Origin: CAYLHF01 sp964383365
GTDB taxonomy: Bacteria; Bacteroidota; Rhodothermia; Rhodothermales; UBA10348
Direction of reading: 5' to 3'
Length of the DNA: 37,141 nt
Assembly: GCA_964383365.1 (NCBI GenBank)
Contig: CAYLHF010000029.1
Span: 1 to 37,141 of the forward strand
Shown: positions 17,395 through 25,465 of the stretch, in pieces
Layout of the letters: every line of letters starts with the position of its first letter
Position numbering within the stretch: the first letter of the stretch is position 1
The notes under the pieces: generated by a model
Seen by the model: the letters and a program-made list of their open reading frames with translations, nothing else
Databases searched by the model: none
What the model was told of the DNA's origin: nothing
Made by a program: the position numbers and the translations under genes

Positions 17395-18855
17395 CTATCC
17401 AACGCTTCCTTCCAGTTCGATGGCGAGCAGTTTCTGAGCTTCGACAGCGAATTCCATCGGGAGCTTCGAAAGAATATCCTTGCAGAATCCGTTCACGATA
17501 AGCTTGATGGCATCCTGTTCAGATATTCCACGCTGTTTGCAGTAAAAAATCTGATCTTCTCCGACTTTGGATGTCGTGGCCTCGTGCTCGACCTGGGCTC
17601 CGGGATTGCTGACTTCCAGGTAGGGGAACGTATGTGCTCCACACCGATCGCCCAGCAGCATGGAGTCACACTGAGAAAAATTTCGAGCGTTTTCAGCCCC
17701 CGGTGCCACTTTGACGAGTCCCCGATAAGAATTCTGGCTCTGTCCCCCGGATATTCCTTTCGAAATAATGGTGCTGCTCGTATTTCGGCCCAGGTGAATC
17801 ATTTTGGTCCCGGTATCCGCCTGCTGCCGTCCTTTCGTGAAGGCCACCGAGTAAAACTCACCGACGGTATTGTTGCCTTTCAGTATTACAGAGGGGTACT
17901 TCCAGGTGATGGAACTGCCTGTTTCAAGTTGGGTCCAGCTGATCTTGGCGCCATCTTCCTTGCAGATGCCCCGCTTCGTTACAAAGTTGAAAACCCCACC
18001 GACTCCTTCTGCATTTCCCGGATACCAGTTCTGAATGGTCGAATATTTGACCTCCGCTCCACCGTGAGAGATGATTTCCACGACGGCGGCATGAAGCTGG
18101 TTCTCATCCCGCTGTGGTGCGGTGCAGCCTTCCAGGTAACTCACGTACGAGTCCCGGTCACAGACGATCAGTGTTCGTTCGAACTGGCCCGTTCCCGCCT
18201 CATTGATCCGGAAGTACGTCGAAAGCTCCATCGGACATCGCACGCCGGGAGGGATGTAGCAAAACGACCCGTCTGAAAAAACGGCGGAATTGAGCGCAGC
18301 GTAGAAATTGTCCGTGTAGGGAACGACGGAACCCAGATATTTCCGGACCAGGTCTGGATGCTCGCGGACAGCCTCACTGAATGAGCAGAAAATGACTCCC
18401 TTCTTGGCGAGTTCTTCCTTGAAGGTGGTGGTGACCGACACGCTGTCCATGACCACATCGACCGCGACACCACTCAGCCGCTTCTGCTCTTCGATGGGAA
18501 TGCCGAGTCGGTTGAATGTATCGATTATCTCAGGATCAACTTCGTCAAGACTATCGAGACTCGGGCGCTGCTTTGGAGCCGCATAGTAGGTTATGTCCTG
18601 AAAATCGATCTCCGGAATATCCAGATGCGCCCAGTCGGGTTGCGATGAATCGGCTCTGAGCGCTTCCCAATGACTAAATGCCTTCAGTCGCCAGTCCAAC
18701 AACCAGTCGGGTTCATCTTTCTTACTCGAGATAAGTCGGACGATATCCTCGTTCAGACCGCGCGGTATCGTGTCGGATTCGATATCTGTGACGAATCCAT
18801 ACTCGTAGTCGCTTTCGGCAACAGTATGTAAATATTCGGTTCCTGAATCGCTCAT
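17395..18855 (-). CDS. sufB: SufB Fe-S cluster assembly scaffold
   Basis: SufB is the scaffold on which nascent clusters form, in complex with SufC and SufD. This 486-residue protein is of standard length. Family segments are FCYIPPGVRCPMELSTYFRI, SYLEGCTAP, and YSTIQNWYPG, plus the C-terminal SKVGEDQIFYCKQRGISE and IVNGFC segments with conserved cysteines. It is the first gene of the minus-strand suf operon. The ATG at 18855 lies across a 95-base AT-rich region from the divergent A-type carrier gene, which must hold promoters for both directions. I could not identify an IscR- or Fur-type operator there by eye. Confidence 0.98.
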   Translation of the reverse strand: MSDSGTEYLHTVAESDYEYGFVTDIESDTIPRGLNEDIVRLISSKKDEPDWLLDWRLKAFSHWEALRADSSQPDWAHLDIPEIDFQDITYYAAPKQRPSLDSLDEVDPEIIDTFNRLGIPIEEQKRLSGVAVDVVMDSVSVTTTFKEELAKKGVIFCSFSEAVREHPDLVRKYLGSVVPYTDNFYAALNSAVFSDGSFCYIPPGVRCPMELSTYFRINEAGTGQFERTLIVCDRDSYVSYLEGCTAPQRDENQLHAAVVEIISHGGAEVKYSTIQNWYPGNAEGVGGVFNFVTKRGICKEDGAKISWTQLETGSSITWKYPSVILKGNNTVGEFYSVAFTKGRQQADTGTKMIHLGRNTSSTIISKGISGGQSQNSYRGLVKVAPGAENARNFSQCDSMLLGDRCGAHTFPYLEVSNPGAQVEHEATTSKVGEDQIFYCKQRGISEQDAIKLIVNGFCKDILSKLPMEFAVEAQKLLAIELEGSVG

Positions 18856-18950
18856 ACGTCAATAATGATCTTCGAAATAGGCCTTCAAAAATCCGTTATT
18901 TGGAATCAATCTAAATTACGAATTACAAAACGGTATAAAAGGAAGTTTCG

Positions 18951-19367
18951 GTGAGAATGGAACCGAGAAACAACAATCCTCGCTATCGGTACCCGGTGAA
19001 ACATCTCAAAACCGTCCCGGACAAAGAACCAACAGTGGAATTCTCTATCACACCGCCCGCATTGGACAGACTCCTCCAGACAGCGGAAAAAGACGGAGTT
19101 GATCTGAACATCGAGACCCTCCGGGTTGCTGTCGTTGCCGGAGGGTGTTCCGGCCTGACGTATGACCTCGGATGGGATAGCTCCCGACTGGAATCAGACG
19201 AAGAAATTCAAATAGGCGGAATACGCATCGTGATGGACCTGAAGAGCCGACTCTATGTGGAGGGTTCCGAACTCGACTTTTCAGACGGACTGGACGGAAA
19301 AGGATTCCATTTCTCCAATCCCAATGCCGTCCGGACGTGCGCTTGCGGAGAATCTTTTGGGCTCTAG
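18951..19367 (+). CDS. sufA: SufA/IscA-type A-type Fe-S carrier with N-terminal extension
   Basis: This HesB/IscA-fold protein carries nascent Fe-S clusters to target enzymes. The three conserved cysteines are Cys66 (GGCSGLTY) and Cys130/Cys132 (CACGESF), counted from the GTG start. About 30 residues lie before the usual beginning (FSITPPALDRL), longer than typical. The GTG at 18951 has AAGGA about eight bases upstream; the ATG at 18957 is two codons further in and equally possible. The gene is divergent from sufB and almost surely serves the same machinery. The symbol is by context, since sequence alone does not separate SufA from IscA or ErpA. Confidence 0.85.
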   Translation: MRMEPRNNNPRYRYPVKHLKTVPDKEPTVEFSITPPALDRLLQTAEKDGVDLNIETLRVAVVAGGCSGLTYDLGWDSSRLESDEEIQIGGIRIVMDLKSRLYVEGSELDFSDGLDGKGFHFSNPNAVRTCACGESFGL

Positions 19368-19393
19368 TACCCGACCCGCCATGTGAATCGGCC

Positions 19394-20011
19394 CTACCTG
19401 TCCCGAGTCCAGTTTACCCGATCGCCTTCCAGGATCCCTGCGGTATCACTGTATCCGGCCTCAACTTCGAGCACGAACCGGGCTGGATCGAGCGAAGGGA
19501 CCGGATCCGGTGATAGAGGCTGCGCATATTTGGCAACATGAACGATGATGGAGTCGGCATTAATGAATATCAGGTCGAGCGAGAGCGGGGTATTCGCCAT
19601 CCAGAAGCTCTGCCGGTCTTCACGGTCAAACAGAAACAGCATACCACTGTTTCCAGGCATGGACGAACGCTGCATGAGCCCGCGTGTTCGGGCAGAATCT
19701 GTGGCAGCAATTTCGATCGCTAACTCCTGATAGACATCGCCATCTCTCGAGATGCTGAGTGAACCGTCATGTCGAAATGGAATGACCGTATCGACCTCAA
19801 CAGGTGCGGCAGATACCGACGCAGCGGTGCCGGATGACTCGGCAGACTGAACTTCTGGGTCCGGGGTCTGGCATCCCGACAAAACGATCGGGAAGGGTAC
19901 GATTGCGACCATCAACATCACGCATAGAGATACGTGGCGGAGCGAGCGGGAAGATCCTGGAACGGAAGGTTTTCGCACGTTCCGTTCAACTTTATCGTCC
20001 ATTACGTTCAT
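19394..20011 (-). CDS. DUF192 lipoprotein (first of a tandem pair by position)
   Basis: This 205-residue protein has a DUF192 domain in residues about 80-205, marked by ARTRGLMQRSSMPGNSGMLF, then FWMANTPLSLDLIFI and the FVLEVEAGYSD end. A lipobox VLSGC places the lipidated residue at Cys47, preceded by an unusually long n-region; a start at Met32 or Met34 would give a short signal peptide without basic residues. The ATG at 20011 overlaps the stop of the upstream DUF192 gene by four bases (ATGA), so the two are translationally coupled. DUF192 domains are often exported; their biochemical role is not settled. The paralogue at 20008-20490 shares the whole domain. Confidence 0.8.
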   Translation of the reverse strand: MNVMDDKVERNVRKPSVPGSSRSLRHVSLCVMLMVAIVPFPIVLSGCQTPDPEVQSAESSGTAASVSAAPVEVDTVIPFRHDGSLSISRDGDVYQELAIEIAATDSARTRGLMQRSSMPGNSGMLFLFDREDRQSFWMANTPLSLDLIFINADSIIVHVAKYAQPLSPDPVPSLDPARFVLEVEAGYSDTAGILEGDRVNWTRDR

Positions 20012-20490
20012 TTGGTCTTGCTCCAGCGAATATGCTGTCCCGGAAGAATTGAATGAGCCGATGCAAAACCGGCACGTACCTCTACGACAAATTGAGCCAA
20101 ACCGTCAGAGTCGATGTGCAGGTCTGAGTACGGGGTCGTTTGCTCAACGATATTCGCGATTGAAGAATCCGATCGTACGAATATGATATCGAGCGGTAAC
20201 GGTGTATTCCTCATCCAAAAACTTCTCTCACTCGCCTCTGAATCTATGAAAATCATTCCACCTCTTTGGGGAAGCGAACGGCGATCCATTAACCCCCTGG
20301 CCTGAGCAGAATCAGATTCTGCTATTTCGATGGCGATTCGGGTGACGAGCTTTCCGTCGATGCCAATGAAATCGAGAATGCCGTCGGCCCGAAAAGGAAT
20401 ATCGGTTGGGATTGTTTTCTTCGATGATCCCGTCTGGCATCCGGCCAGACATACCAGAAAAGCGACAACCAGTCCGATAGATCGTAGCAT
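20008..20490 (-). CDS. DUF192 lipoprotein (second paralogue)
   Basis: This 160-residue lipoprotein has a clear signal peptide with lipobox LAGC (Cys18). The DUF192 domain starts at once: ARGLMDRRSLPQRGGMIFI, then FWMRNTPLPLDIIFV, and it ends with FVVEVRAGFASAHSI. It aligns along its length with the protein encoded just downstream, a tandem duplication. The ATG lies two bases after the hemW stop, so hemW and both DUF192 genes probably form one transcript. Its function is unknown. Confidence 0.85.
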   Translation of the reverse strand: MLRSIGLVVAFLVCLAGCQTGSSKKTIPTDIPFRADGILDFIGIDGKLVTRIAIEIAESDSAQARGLMDRRSLPQRGGMIFIDSEASERSFWMRNTPLPLDIIFVRSDSSIANIVEQTTPYSDLHIDSDGLAQFVVEVRAGFASAHSILPGQHIRWSKTK

Positions 20491-20492
20491 AG

Positions 20493-21641
20493 TTAATTCG
20501 GGAGCAATTGCTGCGTAACGGAATTGCAGACGGTTTTTCCTATATCGGTAAGACGAATACGCTGGTTGCGCACCGGTTCGATGAATCCGGCCGACTCAAG
20601 GTCGGCAATCTCTTCGATTTTTTCCGAAATCAAATCGATTCCGTAGCGCGATTCCAGGTCTCCGAGGTCTATTCCATCCGAGGTTCTCAGGCGGAGCATA
20701 ATATATTCGCAGGCCAAATCGTCCATCGATAGCGCCTCCTGACTATCAATGGGTCGTGTGTGCGTTTCCAGAAAAGCCTGATACCGATTGAGGTTCCGAA
20801 CATTTTCCCATCGCCTCGCAGGCAATCCTGTCCACCAGAAGGAATGGGCGGAGGGACCGCAACCAATATAATTCTCGTGTGACCAGTACCGATGATTATG
20901 TATGGAACGATGCCCGGCCAACGCAAAACTGGATATTTCGTAGTGCTCGTAGCCCGCGTTCTTGAGGTATTCCATGGTGAAGAGAAACTGATCCGAGTGA
21001 TGTTCATCGTCGACCGGTTGGATATTTCCCAACTTGACTTGTTTGCCCAGTGGGGTCCGTTCCTCTACGGTCAGGCCATAGGTAGAAATATGTGGGGCAC
21101 CCATTCCCGTCAAGATTTCCAGATTGGCCGCCCAGTACTCGGCCGGCTGATTCGGGAGGGCAAAGATCAGATCAGCCGACCATGAGTTGAAATCGAGGTG
21201 CTGAATGGTCTCGATAGCATGTCTTGCATCGGATGCGGTGTGAGAGCGGTTCATGAACGTCAAATCGGAATCGAAGAATGACTGGACACCCACGCTAAGC
21301 CGGGTAATACCCAGGTCACGGATGTCCCTCAGGTATTCTCGTGTCGCATTTTCCGGATTGAGTTCAAACGTGATTTCTTCGACGGATCGCGTATCAAAGA
21401 ATCGGTGGATGCATAAAAGAATCCGGTTCAGCTCTTCGGGCGCGAGAAGTGACGGCGTACCTCCTCCAAAATAAATAGTCCGTACGGGCTCACGCGAAGC
21501 GTACTCCGTCGCGTAGACGGCAATTTCCCGGCAGACGGAGGCAACGAACGGCGTGTGCACTTTTCTCGTGGTCAGGAAATAGAAATCGCAGTAGGAGCAT
21601 CGTTGCTTGCAGAACGGGATGTGAATGTAAAGTCCTGCCAA
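20493..21641 (-). CDS. hemW: HemW-like radical SAM protein
   Basis: This 382-residue radical SAM protein has the cluster motif Cys11-x3-Cys15-x2-Cys18 in IHIPFCKQRCSYCDF. The residue two after the third cysteine is phenylalanine. HemN, the true coproporphyrinogen dehydrogenase, has a fourth cysteine there, so this is the HemW type, a heme-binding chaperone-like protein often misannotated as HemN. The SAM-binding GGGTPS segment and the ELNPEN strand are present, and a HemN C-terminal domain closes the protein. The start is TTG at 21641: an in-frame TGA lies only two codons before it, and no ATG precedes the conserved LYIHIPFC. Confidence 0.9.
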   Translation of the reverse strand: MAGLYIHIPFCKQRCSYCDFYFLTTRKVHTPFVASVCREIAVYATEYASREPVRTIYFGGGTPSLLAPEELNRILLCIHRFFDTRSVEEITFELNPENATREYLRDIRDLGITRLSVGVQSFFDSDLTFMNRSHTASDARHAIETIQHLDFNSWSADLIFALPNQPAEYWAANLEILTGMGAPHISTYGLTVEERTPLGKQVKLGNIQPVDDEHHSDQFLFTMEYLKNAGYEHYEISSFALAGHRSIHNHRYWSHENYIGCGPSAHSFWWTGLPARRWENVRNLNRYQAFLETHTRPIDSQEALSMDDLACEYIMLRLRTSDGIDLGDLESRYGIDLISEKIEEIADLESAGFIEPVRNQRIRLTDIGKTVCNSVTQQLLPN

Positions 21642-21699
21642 ATCAGCTCACGATGATTGATGCGTACTCCACGGTCCGGTCGCAGCCCGCACGGGCACT

Positions 21700-21756
21700 G
21701 GATCTAAAGAATGACATCGGTTCTAAAGAATGATACCGGATCTAAAGAATGACACC
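21700..21756. repeat. Three tandem copies of a 19-bp repeat
   Basis: On the + strand, copies start at 21700, 21719 and 21738 with GGATCTAAAGAATGACATC and two near-identical variants (GGTTCTAAAGAATGATACC and GGATCTAAAGAATGACACC). The rightmost copy contains the last codons and TAG stop of the beta-barrel gene. Since 19 is not a multiple of three, the other two TAGs fall in the other two frames. The copies look like slippage duplicates of the gene's end. Confidence 0.85.
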
Positions 21757-22254
21757 GATTCTGAAAGGAAACGCGATGGCGACGCTGCTCTTCTTGATGA
21801 TAAGAGCCGGGTCCAGTTCGTAATACAACAGGGTCTCGCTCAAAGGCTTAGCCCATCCGATTCCAAAATGTAGCGTAGGTCCGCCTTCCGATCGTCCGCC
21901 GTCCGAGAATGGGATATATCCTCCTACTCCGGCCAGGATGTACGTGGCGCGAGAAGTACCGGGAAACGTGATGATCGCCGAGGCCTGGGGATCGAAAACA
22001 TAGGAGGCGTCGTCGCGTCCTTCCAGAACGAACGCCGCCGCCCCCAGGTCGACCGCAAAAGACAGATCAGCCCTCACCGGTGCGCTGATTCTTGTCCGAA
22101 AACCGAATCCGAGTCCGTCGTCGCTATTCAAAACGGTATTGAAGCCCAGGCCGACCAATGGGCCCCTGTTCTGAGCCAGGGCGGGCTGCGACAGGACGAG
22201 AGTGGCCAGAAGTATGGCAAACGCCACAGAATATCGCGTGAATGACGCCTTCAT
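21742..22254 (-). CDS. Small outer-membrane beta-barrel-like protein
   Basis: The 170-residue protein starts at the ATG at 22254 with a signal peptide (basic start, hydrophobic core, ALA-Q cleavage after residue 27). A longer open frame reaches 22743, but it would overlap etfB on the other strand and has no signal peptide, so I reject it. The mature part is glycine-rich with alternating hydrophobic residues (GLGFNTVL, YILAGVGGYIPF), as in small outer-membrane barrels. It ends with hydrophobic residues (FRIGVIL) rather than an aromatic. Its stop lies in a 19-bp tandem repeat. The gene is divergent from etfB. Function unknown. Confidence 0.6.
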   Translation of the reverse strand: MKASFTRYSVAFAILLATLVLSQPALAQNRGPLVGLGFNTVLNSDDGLGFGFRTRISAPVRADLSFAVDLGAAAFVLEGRDDASYVFDPQASAIITFPGTSRATYILAGVGGYIPFSDGGRSEGGPTLHFGIGWAKPLSETLLYYELDPALIIKKSSVAIAFPFRIGVIL

Positions 22255-22371
22255 GAGAGAAAAATGGATTTGATGCGGAAACGTCAGTTCGTACTTTTCG
22301 CGCCTCAGGAGAAGCATCTCGGCTCTTGTCCGGAGACCCATCGAAGATAGTAAGAATCGCCTATAAACCCG

Positions 22372-23097
22372 ATGAATATTTGTGTCTGCATCAAGCAGGT
22401 TCCGGACGTAACTGCGTCCCTTCAGACCGGTCGTATGGTTCTTAATGCGTATGACGCGTCGGCCGTGGAAGAAGCGCTGGTACTGACAGAGAGTGGCGGT
22501 GGATCGGTCGATCTGGTATCGATCGGCACGGCTTCGTCTCGGGAGACCATTCGGAAAGCCCTGGCTATGGGAGCCGATGCGGCGACTCATATCCCGGTTA
22601 CCGACGGCGTCGAACTCGACTCGGCCGCCTCCGCCCATCTTCTGGCATCTTACTTCCAAGGGAAAACCTATGACCTCATCCTGTGTGGGAAACAATCTCA
22701 GGACACCGATTCGGGACTCACTGGCGGGATGCTGGCCGAGCATCTGAGCCTTCCATACGCTACGAATGCAGTTGCTCTTCGTGTCGAGGATGGGTTCGTT
22801 ACGGTAACACGGCAGGCCGACTCGGGGCAGGAGATCATTGCCCTCCCGTTTCCGTGTCTTGTTACGTGTTCGAATGACATGAACAATCCTCGGATCCCGT
22901 CCCTGAAGGGGATCATGCAGGCCAAGCGAAAAGAAATCGTCGAGATGGAGGCCGTACAGGAGCCGGCCACCAGCGTACGCGTACTGCGCCTCGAAGATGT
23001 CCCCGATCGGTCTCCGGGTGAGATGCTTTCCGGAGAGCAGGATGAACTTGTCGACCTCTTGATTACGAAGCTGACAAACGAAGCCCGAGTTCTCTAG
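22372..23097 (+). CDS. etfB: Electron transfer flavoprotein beta subunit (FixA/EtfB)
   Basis: This 241-residue protein is an electron transfer flavoprotein beta subunit. It opens with CVCIKQVPDV, has NAYDASAVEEALVL and the AMP-binding CGKQSQDTDSGLTGGMLAE segment, and ends with the adenine-pocket IPSLKGIMQAKRKEI region. With EtfA it forms a heterodimer that carries electrons through FAD; in FixABCX sets it takes electrons from NADH. It is first of four genes (etfB, etfA, fixC, fixX). A TATAAA box ends five bases before the ATG at 22372, so the message may be leaderless or the true promoter may lie further upstream. Confidence 0.95.
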   Translation: MNICVCIKQVPDVTASLQTGRMVLNAYDASAVEEALVLTESGGGSVDLVSIGTASSRETIRKALAMGADAATHIPVTDGVELDSAASAHLLASYFQGKTYDLILCGKQSQDTDSGLTGGMLAEHLSLPYATNAVALRVEDGFVTVTRQADSGQEIIALPFPCLVTCSNDMNNPRIPSLKGIMQAKRKEIVEMEAVQEPATSVRVLRLEDVPDRSPGEMLSGEQDELVDLLITKLTNEARVL

Positions 23098-23109
23098 CTC
23101 AAGGTGAAC

Positions 23110-24090
23110 ATGAATAAAATTCTTGTATACGTTGCCCTGCAGGATGGATCTCCGCGGCGGTCCTCGCTGGAGGTACTCTCCGAAGGACGCAGGCTAGCCG
23201 GTACCCTCGGCTGGACCCTGGAGGCTGCCGTGCTTCAGGAATGCGGGGACGACGCGCTCGATCGAATCGGACAGTACGGACCGTCCGCTATTCACAGGCT
23301 CAGCCGTCCACTTCCTGCCGAGGCGCTCAATCCGGTAGTTATCGCGGCACTAACCCGTGTCCTCCATCACGTAGAACCCTCGGTGACGCTTTTCGCGTCC
23401 AGCGAGGAAGTAAAGGATTTTCTCGGTGGACTCGCCTCCCGGATCGGTGCTTCAGCCATCTCGGATGTATCCGAACTTTCGATTTCGGATGGTGGAGTCG
23501 AAGTACTGAGACCCGTGATGGCTGCCAAGATGATGGCTCGGGTGCAGATAGAGTCGTATCCAGCACTGGTCTCTGTCCGGTCGGGATCGTTCGAGGCAGA
23601 AGCTGTTGAGAGTTCGTACGTATTGAATACGATCGATTTCGTGTTCGATTCTACCGGCGTGGCTCAGAAACTCGTCGATGTACTCGGCGCGTCCGGAGGA
23701 GAAGTTGATCTGTCGGAGGCGCGGGTCGTTATCGCGGCAGGTCGAGGAGTCCGTGACGAAGAGGGGAAGCGGCTCATCGTTGATCTTGCCCGTGTACTTA
23801 ACGGTGCGATTGGAGCTTCCAGGGCAGTTGTTGAATCGGGGCTCTTCCCGGCTACAGCACAAATTGGTCAGACCGGCAAGGTTGTGTCTCCTGAACTTTA
23901 TTTTGCCGTCGGAATATCTGGTGCTATCCAACACGTTGCAGGCATGTCCAACAGCCGGGTTATTGTTGCCATCAACAAGGATCCCGATGCGCCGATATTC
24001 TCCTATGCGACGTATGGACTCGTGGGGGATCTGTACAAGATTCTTCCCGAACTGATCACGAAACTTGAGACGGTCGTTGCCACAACGTGA
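23110..24090 (+). CDS. etfA: Electron transfer flavoprotein alpha subunit (FixB/EtfA)
   Basis: The alpha subunit binds FAD and pairs with EtfB. The protein has about 326 residues from the ATG at 23110; a GTG at 23104 is possible, but AAGG at 23101-23104 sits well for the ATG. The C-terminal FAD domain is clear: AGRGVRDEEGKRLIVDLA, then GASRAVVESGLFP, QIGQTGKVVSPELY, GISGAIQHVAGM, and NKDPDAPIFSYATYGLVGDL. The gene follows etfB by 12 bases. The N-terminal part is more variable, as in the family. Confidence 0.95.
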   Translation: MNKILVYVALQDGSPRRSSLEVLSEGRRLAGTLGWTLEAAVLQECGDDALDRIGQYGPSAIHRLSRPLPAEALNPVVIAALTRVLHHVEPSVTLFASSEEVKDFLGGLASRIGASAISDVSELSISDGGVEVLRPVMAAKMMARVQIESYPALVSVRSGSFEAEAVESSYVLNTIDFVFDSTGVAQKLVDVLGASGGEVDLSEARVVIAAGRGVRDEEGKRLIVDLARVLNGAIGASRAVVESGLFPATAQIGQTGKVVSPELYFAVGISGAIQHVAGMSNSRVIVAINKDPDAPIFSYATYGLVGDLYKILPELITKLETVVATT

Positions 24091-24124
24091 TATTTGTTGA
24101 CCGATTCGCAGCCAGCTGTACGGC

Positions 24125-25465
24125 GTGACCGCGCCAGTCGAAATGGAAGAAAAATTTGATTGTATAATCGTTGGCGGAGGGGTTGCTGGACTCAGTGCGG
24201 CGATGGTTCTGGCCCGGGCCGATGTTCGATTTTTGCTCATCGAGCGAGGGTCCTTCTGCGGAGCAAAGAATGTTTCCGGCGGGATTCTCTGGGGGCGGGA
24301 TCTGGCGAAACTTGTACCGGACGCATCGGCCCACGGGGACGGTGTGGAACGATTTATCAATCATAGAAGACTCAGTTTTCTGGACGATCAGTCCGCCTTT
24401 TCTGTCGATTTCAAGTCGGATCATTTTTCCGTAGAACCTCATTCCGGCGTCTCCGTGTTGAGATCTCGATTCGATGCGTGGCTGGCCACGCAGGTAGAAT
24501 CTGAAATTGAGAAAGGATCCAACGCCGAGAACTCTTTTCTTGCGACAGATATACTCGTCGAAGCAGTCCTTCGTGAGGAGGGGCGTGTAACCGGTATTCG
24601 AGCCGGCGGCGAGGATTTTTACGCGAATACGGTGATTCTTGCGGAAGGCGTCAACAACCTGCTGGCCCGTCAGATCGGCCTGGAAATGGACTATGTACCG
24701 GCCGACTACATGGCAGTTGGGGTAAAGGAAGTCATCTCTTTTGAGCGGTCAGTCCTTGAGGATCGATTTCAGTTGTCTGGAGACAGTGGCCTGACCAACG
24801 AATTCGTGGGGTGGTGTTCGGACGGCGTTTCAGGTGGAGGATTCTTGTATACGAACCGGGAGTCGGTCTCTGTCGGGTTGGTCCTGTCGATCAAAGATCT
24901 TCGAGAGAAGAGAAAGACCCCGTACGACCTGCTGAATCAGTTCAAATCGCACACGGCAGTTCAGGATATGTTGAGGGAAGGGACCGTCAGCGAGTATTCC
25001 GCGCACACGGTCTCGACGGGAGACATCCGTGCGGTTCCGAAAAAACTCTTCGGTAATGGCGTCCTCCTGTCCGGAGAGGCCGCACACCTGTTGCTCAACG
25101 CCGGTCGGGCTATTCAGGGCATGGATTATGCAATGCGATCAGGAATCCTGGCCGGGGAAGCCGTTCTGGCTGCGAAAGAGGCCGGAGATTTCTCCGAAGC
25201 CCAACTGTCCGGTTATCAAACGGCACTCGAAAACAGCTATATAATGAAGGATATGAAGCAGTTTCAGGATGCGGTTCATCTCATGCATGAGCCGGCAATG
25301 GCCTCTGCCGTTCCAAATCTGATCTGTGATTTTGGCCGCGGCTACTTTACCGTTGATTCGAAACCGAGCGAAAAAGCCTCGACCCTCATGAGAGCTGCCA
25401 TAAAAAGAAATGCAGGGTACTGGGATCTGATAAAATTGGGGACGAGGGCCATTCGATCACTTTGA
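24125..25465 (+). CDS. fixC: FixC-type FAD-dependent ETF-quinone oxidoreductase subunit
   Basis: FixC is the flavin part of the quinone-reducing half of FixABCX and resembles the N-terminal domains of mitochondrial ETF:quinone oxidoreductase. This protein has up to 446 residues. The Rossmann FAD motif is IIVGGGVAGLSAA near residue 14, with the adenine-binding acidic residue in LLIERG. FixC-type features are CGAKNVSGGILWG, AEGVNNLLAR and the GEAAHLLLNAGRAIQGMDYAM segment. The GTG at 24125 gives six more residues than the ATG at 24143; neither has a strong ribosome binding site. The stop overlaps the fixX start (TTGA). Confidence 0.92.
   Translation: MTAPVEMEEKFDCIIVGGGVAGLSAAMVLARADVRFLLIERGSFCGAKNVSGGILWGRDLAKLVPDASAHGDGVERFINHRRLSFLDDQSAFSVDFKSDHFSVEPHSGVSVLRSRFDAWLATQVESEIEKGSNAENSFLATDILVEAVLREEGRVTGIRAGGEDFYANTVILAEGVNNLLARQIGLEMDYVPADYMAVGVKEVISFERSVLEDRFQLSGDSGLTNEFVGWCSDGVSGGGFLYTNRESVSVGLVLSIKDLREKRKTPYDLLNQFKSHTAVQDMLREGTVSEYSAHTVSTGDIRAVPKKLFGNGVLLSGEAAHLLLNAGRAIQGMDYAMRSGILAGEAVLAAKEAGDFSEAQLSGYQTALENSYIMKDMKQFQDAVHLMHEPAMASAVPNLICDFGRGYFTVDSKPSEKASTLMRAAIKRNAGYWDLIKLGTRAIRSL

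Noticed and set aside
21700..21756. Possible CRISPR-like array
   Set aside because: The 19-bp units are directly adjacent with no unique spacers, and they overlap a gene end.
22255..22743. Upstream extension of the second beta-barrel gene (333-residue frame)
   Set aside because: It lies antisense to well-supported etfB; the signal peptide at 22254 marks the true start.
23452..24360. 302-residue minus-strand frame
   Set aside because: It runs antisense to etfA and fixC, both clear family members, and has no recognisable family sequence.
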